Source: Neocallimastix lanati (nom. inval.) (taxonomy: Eukaryota; Neocallimastigomycota; Neocallimastigomycetes; Neocallimastigales; Neocallimastigaceae). Taken from it: a stretch of DNA of 35,000 bases. Where the stretch lies: the NCBI GenBank assembly GCA_016946835.1, contig JACVTC010000050.1, positions 925,001 through 960,000 on the forward strand. Reading direction: 5' to 3'. Below are positions 30,206-35,000 of the stretch, piece after piece (positions within the stretch are counted from its first letter, which is position 1; each line of letters starts with the position of its first letter). The notes below the pieces were generated by a model. That model saw only the letters and a list, made by a program, of their open reading frames with translations. It did no database searches and had not been told where the DNA came from. Position numbers and translations under genes: made by a program.

Positions 30206-33154
30206 TCATAAGATATTACATCTACCAGCAGTAGCTTTATTAACAATATTTGTTATAATTTGTCTGCTTTCTGGGGAGAGATAAACAACTCTTTTAGCAA
30301 CTTGTTTGTCATTTGTATTGGAAGAAGAAGCCTCATTCTTTTCAGTAGTAGTTACTTCGGCCTTGTTCTTCTTAAGTTCATCGACAAGTAAAGTTAAAGA
30401 ACTAACTTGGCTATTTAATTTAACTAATCTTTCTAAATAACCATCTGCCTTAGACTTCAAATTATTTATAGTATTTCTATTCTTCTTTTCTGCTTCATCA
30501 ATATTTAAAGTAAGAACTGCTAATTGTTGGTTTAAAGCAACAATTTTTCCAGTAAGCTTTTCAATTTCAGAATTCTTTGATTTAATTTCATTTGTGATAT
30601 AAACATCTTGTAATTTATTTTGTAAGTATTCTTTTTGGTCAAAAATATTTCCACATTCACATACATAATTACAATCATGTTCTTCAGATGGTGGAGTTGG
30701 TAAAGAATCAACCTTTACACTCTTTTGTAATTTATTATTCATTATGTTTAATTGAGTAAGTTTATGATTTAACTCTTCATTTAATTTAATTAAGTTTTGA
30801 TAGTCAGTGTTTTGCGATTTTATTTCTGAATCCTTTTTATCAACAATACTCTTTAATTCAGATAATTCATCATCCTTCTTCTTTAATAATTGATCTCTTA
30901 CCAAGATTTCTCTCTTTAATTGTTCAACTAATTCATCGTTACTGTTACTCTTTTCTTCAACTGGACCTTCAATAGATCTTTCAACGTTTTCAACAACTTC
31001 AGCTGGTTGTTTTGTTTCTGGAACAGTGTAACCAAGAGGTAAATCAGATAAAACTTCAACAGAACGACCAGCATGTGGAACCCAAACATTTTCTGGATGG
31101 TAACCAAGTGGTAAATCAGATAAAACTTCAACAGAACGACCAGCATGTGGGACCCAAACATTTTCTGGATGGTAACCAAGAGGTAAATCAGATAAAACTT
31201 CAACAGAACGACCAGCATGTGGGACCCAAACATTTTCTGGATGGTAACCAAGAGGTAAATCAGTTAAAACTTCAATTGAACGGCTTCCATATGGAACCCA
31301 TTGCTTTGTAGTATAACCTAATGGAAGCTTGCAATGAACCTTTAAAATTGAATCATCTTCAACTTCTGAAACTTCAACATTTCTTTCATTAACTTCTGGT
31401 TGAAGTTCAGTAATTTCAGGTTTAGCAAATAACCACCAGCAACCAGTATCAGCTCTACATTCTGGAATTGGTTCTTCTGGGGCAACAACAACTTCTCTTG
31501 GTTGGAATGGTTCTACACCATCTTGAATAAGAATTGGTCTATCGAAAATACCAGTATCAATAATAATTGGTTTTGATTCTGGCTTAGCAAATAACCACCA
31601 GCAACCAGTATCAGCTCTACATTCTGGAATTGGTTCTTCTGGGGCAACAACAACTTCTCTTGGTTGGAATGGTTCTACACCATCTTGAATAAGAATTGGT
31701 CTGTCGAAAATACCAGTATCAATAATAATTGGTTTTGATTCTGGCTTAGCAAATAACCACCAGCAACCAGTATCAGCTCTACATTCTGGAATTGGTTCTT
31801 CTGGGGCAACAATAACTTCTCTTGGTTGGAATGGTTCTACACCATCTTGAATAAGAATTGGTCTGTCGAAAATACCAGTATCAATAATAATTGGCTTTTG
31901 TTCTTCAACAACAATTTCTCTTGGTTGGAATGGTTCTACACCATCTTGAATAAGAATTGGTCTGTCGAAAATACCAGTATCAATAATAATTGGTTTTGAT
32001 TCTGGCTTAGCAAATAACCACCAGCAACCAGTATCAGCTCTACATTCTGGAATTGGCTCTTCTGGTGCAACAACAACTTCTCTTGGTTGGAATGGTTCTA
32101 CACCATCTTGAATAAGAATTGGTCTATCGAAAATACCAGTATCAATAATAATTGGTTTTTGTTCTTCAACAACAATTTCTCTTGGTTGGAATGATTCTAC
32201 ACCATCTTGAATAAGAATTGGTCTGTCGAAAATACCAGTATCAATAATAATTGGCTTTTGTTCTTCAACAGCAACTTCTCTTGGTTGGAATGGTTCAACA
32301 CCATCTTGAATAAGAATTGGTCTGTCGAAAATACCAGTATCAATAATAATTGGTTTTGATTCTGGCTTAGCAAATAACCACCAGCAACCAGTATCAGCTC
32401 TACATTCTGGAATTGGCTCTTCTGGGGTAACAATAACTTCTCTTGGTTGGAATGGTTCTACACCATCTTGAATAAGAATTGGTCTGTCGAAAATACCAGT
32501 ATCAATAATTATTGGTTTTTGTTCTTCCTTAATAATTACTTCCTCAACATTACCTTCAGTTGGTTCTGCTTGAACTTCAGTTTGAATCTCTTCGACAACA
32601 ACTTCAGTTGGATGTTCTTGTTCAATTTCTTCGACAACTTCTTCAACAGTTTCATTTTTAGTTGGAACACCCTTAATGATCTTTCTAATAATTTTCTTTC
32701 CAGTAGCGTCTTCTACTTCTTCAAATTCTTCTACTTCTTCAATCTCTTCTACTTCTTCAATGACAGTTTCACTTTCTTCGCCTGGGATAACCTTTCTAAT
32801 CACCTTCTGTCCATTTGGTCCTTCAACTTCAACTTCTTGAACTACTTCTTTTACAATAACTTTATCCCCTTCACCTTCTTCATCAACATATTCTTCATAT
32901 ACTACTTCTTCTACGAGAACTTCACTATCACCTTCTTGAACAACGTATGATCTTTGACTAACTTGCTTTGAGTTTTCATTAAGATCAAATTTTGGCTTTT
33001 GAAGAAGAATTGGTCTGTCGAAAATACCAGTATCAATAATAACTGGCTTTTCGTCATCAATGAATACTTCTTCTTTTACAATAGTTGATTGAGTTGGATT
33101 TTGGATAAGAATTGGTCTATCGAAAATTCCAGTGTCAATAATAATTGGATTCAT
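30206..33154 (-). CDS. Repeat protein with coiled coils and C-terminal CaaX box, family unknown
   Basis: A 982-residue intronless protein that I cannot assign. Residues 1-590 contain ten copies of an IIIDTGIFDRPILIQ motif. From the third copy on it forms a tandem array of units of either 33 or 54 residues. The longer form adds PECRADTGCWWLFAKPE (five copies, each with two Cys and Trp-Trp). Between copies two and three lies a Glu/Val-rich stretch (about 65-210). Residues 608-712 carry a second repeat, LPLGYHPENVWVPHAGRSVEVLSD (24-residue units, three near-identical copies plus divergent ones on either side). The C-terminal third is coiled coil (about 735-810 and 845-935), interrupted by a CNYVCECG cluster near 826-833. 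The last residues, CNIL, fit a CaaX box with Leu, which predicts geranylgeranylation and membrane anchoring. There is no signal peptide. Biased codon use suggests strong expression. A scaffold tethered to a membrane is a reasonable guess only. Confidence 0.85.
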   Translation of the reverse strand: MNPIIIDTGIFDRPILIQNPTQSTIVKEEVFIDDEKPVIIDTGIFDRPILLQKPKFDLNENSKQVSQRSYVVQEGDSEVLVEEVVYEEYVDEEGEGDKVIVKEVVQEVEVEGPNGQKVIRKVIPGEESETVIEEVEEIEEVEEFEEVEDATGKKIIRKIIKGVPTKNETVEEVVEEIEQEHPTEVVVEEIQTEVQAEPTEGNVEEVIIKEEQKPIIIDTGIFDRPILIQDGVEPFQPREVIVTPEEPIPECRADTGCWWLFAKPESKPIIIDTGIFDRPILIQDGVEPFQPREVAVEEQKPIIIDTGIFDRPILIQDGVESFQPREIVVEEQKPIIIDTGIFDRPILIQDGVEPFQPREVVVAPEEPIPECRADTGCWWLFAKPESKPIIIDTGIFDRPILIQDGVEPFQPREIVVEEQKPIIIDTGIFDRPILIQDGVEPFQPREVIVAPEEPIPECRADTGCWWLFAKPESKPIIIDTGIFDRPILIQDGVEPFQPREVVVAPEEPIPECRADTGCWWLFAKPESKPIIIDTGIFDRPILIQDGVEPFQPREVVVAPEEPIPECRADTGCWWLFAKPEITELQPEVNERNVEVSEVEDDSILKVHCKLPLGYTTKQWVPYGSRSIEVLTDLPLGYHPENVWVPHAGRSVEVLSDLPLGYHPENVWVPHAGRSVEVLSDLPLGYHPENVWVPHAGRSVEVLSDLPLGYTVPETKQPAEVVENVERSIEGPVEEKSNSNDELVEQLKREILVRDQLLKKKDDELSELKSIVDKKDSEIKSQNTDYQNLIKLNEELNHKLTQLNIMNNKLQKSVKVDSLPTPPSEEHDCNYVCECGNIFDQKEYLQNKLQDVYITNEIKSKNSEIEKLTGKIVALNQQLAVLTLNIDEAEKKNRNTINNLKSKADGYLERLVKLNSQVSSLTLLVDELKKNKAEVTTTEKNEASSSNTNDKQVAKRVVYLSPESRQIITNIVNKATAGRCNIL
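31020..31330 (-). repeat. 72-bp coding tandem repeat (LPLGY units)
   Basis: Three near-identical 72-base units encoding the 24-residue LPLGYHPENVWVPHAGRSVEVLSD motif. A divergent unit precedes them in the protein (LPLGYTTKQWVPYGSRSIEVLT) and a truncated one follows. Confidence 0.92.
31413..32520 (-). repeat. Coding tandem array with mixed 99- and 162-bp units
   Basis: Eight consecutive units encoding the IDTGIFDRPIL motif. The order in the protein is long, short, short, long, short, long, long, long (162 or 99 bases). Units are nearly identical at DNA level, including synonymous positions, which points to recent duplication or gene conversion. Confidence 0.92.
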
Positions 33155-33813
33155 TTTGTCTTTTTTTTATTATTATTCTATTATTCTTTTATAATATTTA
33201 AATAATTTGAATTTATTTTAATATTATTTATTTTAATATTATTAATTTTATTTTTTTAAAAATTTAGTTTTATTTAATTTAAACTTTTGTTTATTTAATA
33301 TTTGTATTTATTTTATTTTTATATTAGGTTCTGTTTTATTTATAATCTATTTAAAAGTAAAACATAAATTAAATAAAAGTTATTATCTTTTTATTAAATT
33401 ATATTTACTTCAATACTCAAAATACTTTAATAAAAAAAAATAATTATGAAATACTTTTTTTTATTAAAATAATTAAAATATATCAATAATTATAAATTTT
33501 TAATAAAAAAATATGAAATACTTTTAATAATTATAAAATAAAACGTCTTTATATATACATAACATATATACAAATAATACAAACAAAAAAAAAAAAATAC
33601 TGTTTATAATAAATTTATTATAAATACAATATACTTACTTTTTTTAATTTTTATTATTTATTTAATTTATGTTTTTATTTTAATTAATTAAAATTTATTT
33701 ATTTTTTATTTATTTTTAAAATATTAAAAAGAAATAAAAAAGAAATAAATATTATTATATATTAAATTAATTTAATTATATTTTGTCTTAATTTCTATTT
33801 TACTTTTTTTTTT

Positions 33814-33845
<32 letters not shown>

Positions 33846-34660
33846 TAAAACTATTTATATAAAAATATTTTTATTCCAATTTTTTTGAAAAATAAATAAT
33901 ATAAAATATTAATGTAAATAATTCTGATAAAGATAATTAAATAGAAATAATTATAAATTATTTAATAACATGTAAAACAATTTCATTACATTTTCGGTCC
34001 CTTTAAAAAAAAAAATTACACAAGGCCAATAATATTAAAGATAATGTAATTCAATGTTGAAAATATATTATTAATATATTAATAATATATTGAATAGTTT
34101 AGTCTTGATTTAAAAAATCAATATACTTTTTATTTTTATGATTGCACAAAAAATTTATTTTATCCATAATAAATATAATAAAATATAATATTACTATTAA
34201 TTAATTAATTTAATATTAAATATAATTTCTCAATTTATTTAATATATATATATATATATATAATATATTATTTATATTATATTATAATAAATAATAATAT
34301 TGAGAAAAATAGCAATGTATGAGAAATTAGAAAATAACAATAAATATTATATACAAATTTTAATATAAATAATAAATTCTATAATATAATAAAAATTAAA
34401 ATATATTTAAAATATATTTAAAATAAAATTACATTTTTGTATAGTAAAATAAAGATTAATATTATAATGAAATATAATATTTCATTCATTATAATACTAT
34501 TAATCTTAATTTTTTCTTAATATTTTATATATTTATAATTTACTATTAATTATTAAACCAAAAGCTTAGTTAAAAATATAATAAATTTATTATTTTTCAA
34601 TTACTTCTTTTTTTATACTATTTTTAATATTTTGTTTTTCTTTATATTTATAAATTATTT

Positions 34661-34757
34661 AAAATAACAGATTTTTTTCATAGTTTTATTGTTAAAATAA
34701 CAGATTTTTTCATAGTTTTATTGTTAAAATAACAGATTTTTTCATAGTTTTATTGTT
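34661..34757. repeat. Three tandem copies of a 32-33 bp unit
   Basis: Unit AAAATAACAGATTTTTTCATAGTTTTATTGTT at 34661-34693, 34694-34725 and 34726-34757. The first copy has one extra T and the others are identical. It lies 150-250 bases upstream of a possible plus-strand start at 34912, so it could be a promoter repeat. Confidence 0.93.
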
Positions 34758-34911
34758 AAACTAACTTTTATAATTTTTTTTTAATTTTGTTGAAATTTCT
34801 CTATTTAAAATTTTATATTTTATAATTAAATCAATCATTAATAAAAATATTAAAAGTTCTTTTTTTTTTTTTTTTTTTTTTTATTATTATAGTATAACAA
34901 TTATATTAAAA

Positions 34912-34914
34912 ATG
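34912..34914 (+). CDS. Possible first exon consisting of ATG only (partial gene)
   Basis: ATG is followed at once by GTAAAT, which matches the donor used by the other genes here. It comes after a T-tract and a short AC-containing leader, as in front of real genes. Without splicing the frame stops after seven codons. Fungal genes with an intron directly after ATG are known, but the rest lies outside the window, so this is weak. Confidence 0.2.
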
Positions 34915-35000
34915 GTAAATTTCCTTTTTTATTAATTGAAAAAGTAAAAGAATTTTAATTATAATTTAAATATTCCTAATAAAGAAAATAGATAAAAAAA

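Larger units (their letters stand above)
33155..35000. other. Upstream region of the repeat protein and right end of window
   Basis: The first few hundred bases should hold the promoter of the minus-strand repeat protein gene. No clear element was recognised. The rest holds a poly-A tract (33819-33845), an inverted-repeat-like AATATATTATTAATATATT at 34061-34090, the 32-base triplicate at 34661-34757, and a pyrimidine tract (34858-34881) before a possible gene start at 34912. Confidence 0.6.

Noticed and set aside
31020-32520. CRISPR-like regular repeats
   Set aside because: The units are coding, contiguous, without spacers, and in a eukaryotic gene.
30928-32950. Several shifted or antisense frames inside the repeat protein gene
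   Set aside because: They persist only because the coding repeats have unit lengths divisible by three. The 982-codon frame explains the sequence.

Overview
The window looks like nuclear DNA of an anaerobic gut fungus (Neocallimastigomycota, the Piromyces/Neocallimastix/Anaeromyces group). Intergenic DNA is extremely AT-rich and full of homopolymers and tri- to hexanucleotide microsatellites. Genes are islands of moderate GC. Introns are short and AT-rich, with GTAAx donors and TAG/AAG acceptors. One protein carries a run of about 62 asparagines. There is a bacterial-type intronless carbon starvation protein, a Mutator-type transposase remnant, a presequence-like N-terminus that would suit hydrogenosomes, and a flagellar protein expected of an organism with zoospores. 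A flagellar gene argues against Dictyostelium, the other obvious AT-rich, poly-Asn candidate. The assignment is inference from these traits.

Layout. 1-3484: gene-free repeats. 3485-5320 (+): CstA-type transporter, intronless and probably acquired from bacteria. 5321-7075: spacer with a 151-bp duplicated segment. 7076-10781 (-): a nine-exon gene I reconstructed that resembles augmin subunit HAUS7. 11190-13265: broken MULE-type transposase between possible degenerate inverted repeats. 14085-14630 (+): Cys-type glutathione peroxidase with three Yap1-like sites upstream. 15535-17076 (+): unknown single-pass membrane protein with an organellar presequence. 18332-19208 (-): five-exon CFAP144/FAM183 homologue. 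20165-26984 (+): 23-exon PEX1 peroxisomal AAA ATPase. 26985-30205: spacer with one more complex island near 28190-28620. 30206-33154 (-): 982-residue repeat protein of unknown family with coiled coils and a C-terminal CaaX box. 33155-35000: spacer with a 32-bp triplicate and possibly the first exon of another gene.

The three multi-exon genes were built by hand. Every intron has GT..AG ends, every junction keeps phase, and the joined exons give 646, 141 and 1182 residues. Nothing suggests one pathway. The genes are separately transcribed eukaryotic units covering microtubule nucleation (HAUS7-like), the flagellar axoneme (CFAP144), peroxisome biogenesis (PEX1), peroxide detoxification (GPx) and nutrient uptake (CstA). 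The least explained object is the prenylation-signal repeat protein at 30206-33154.
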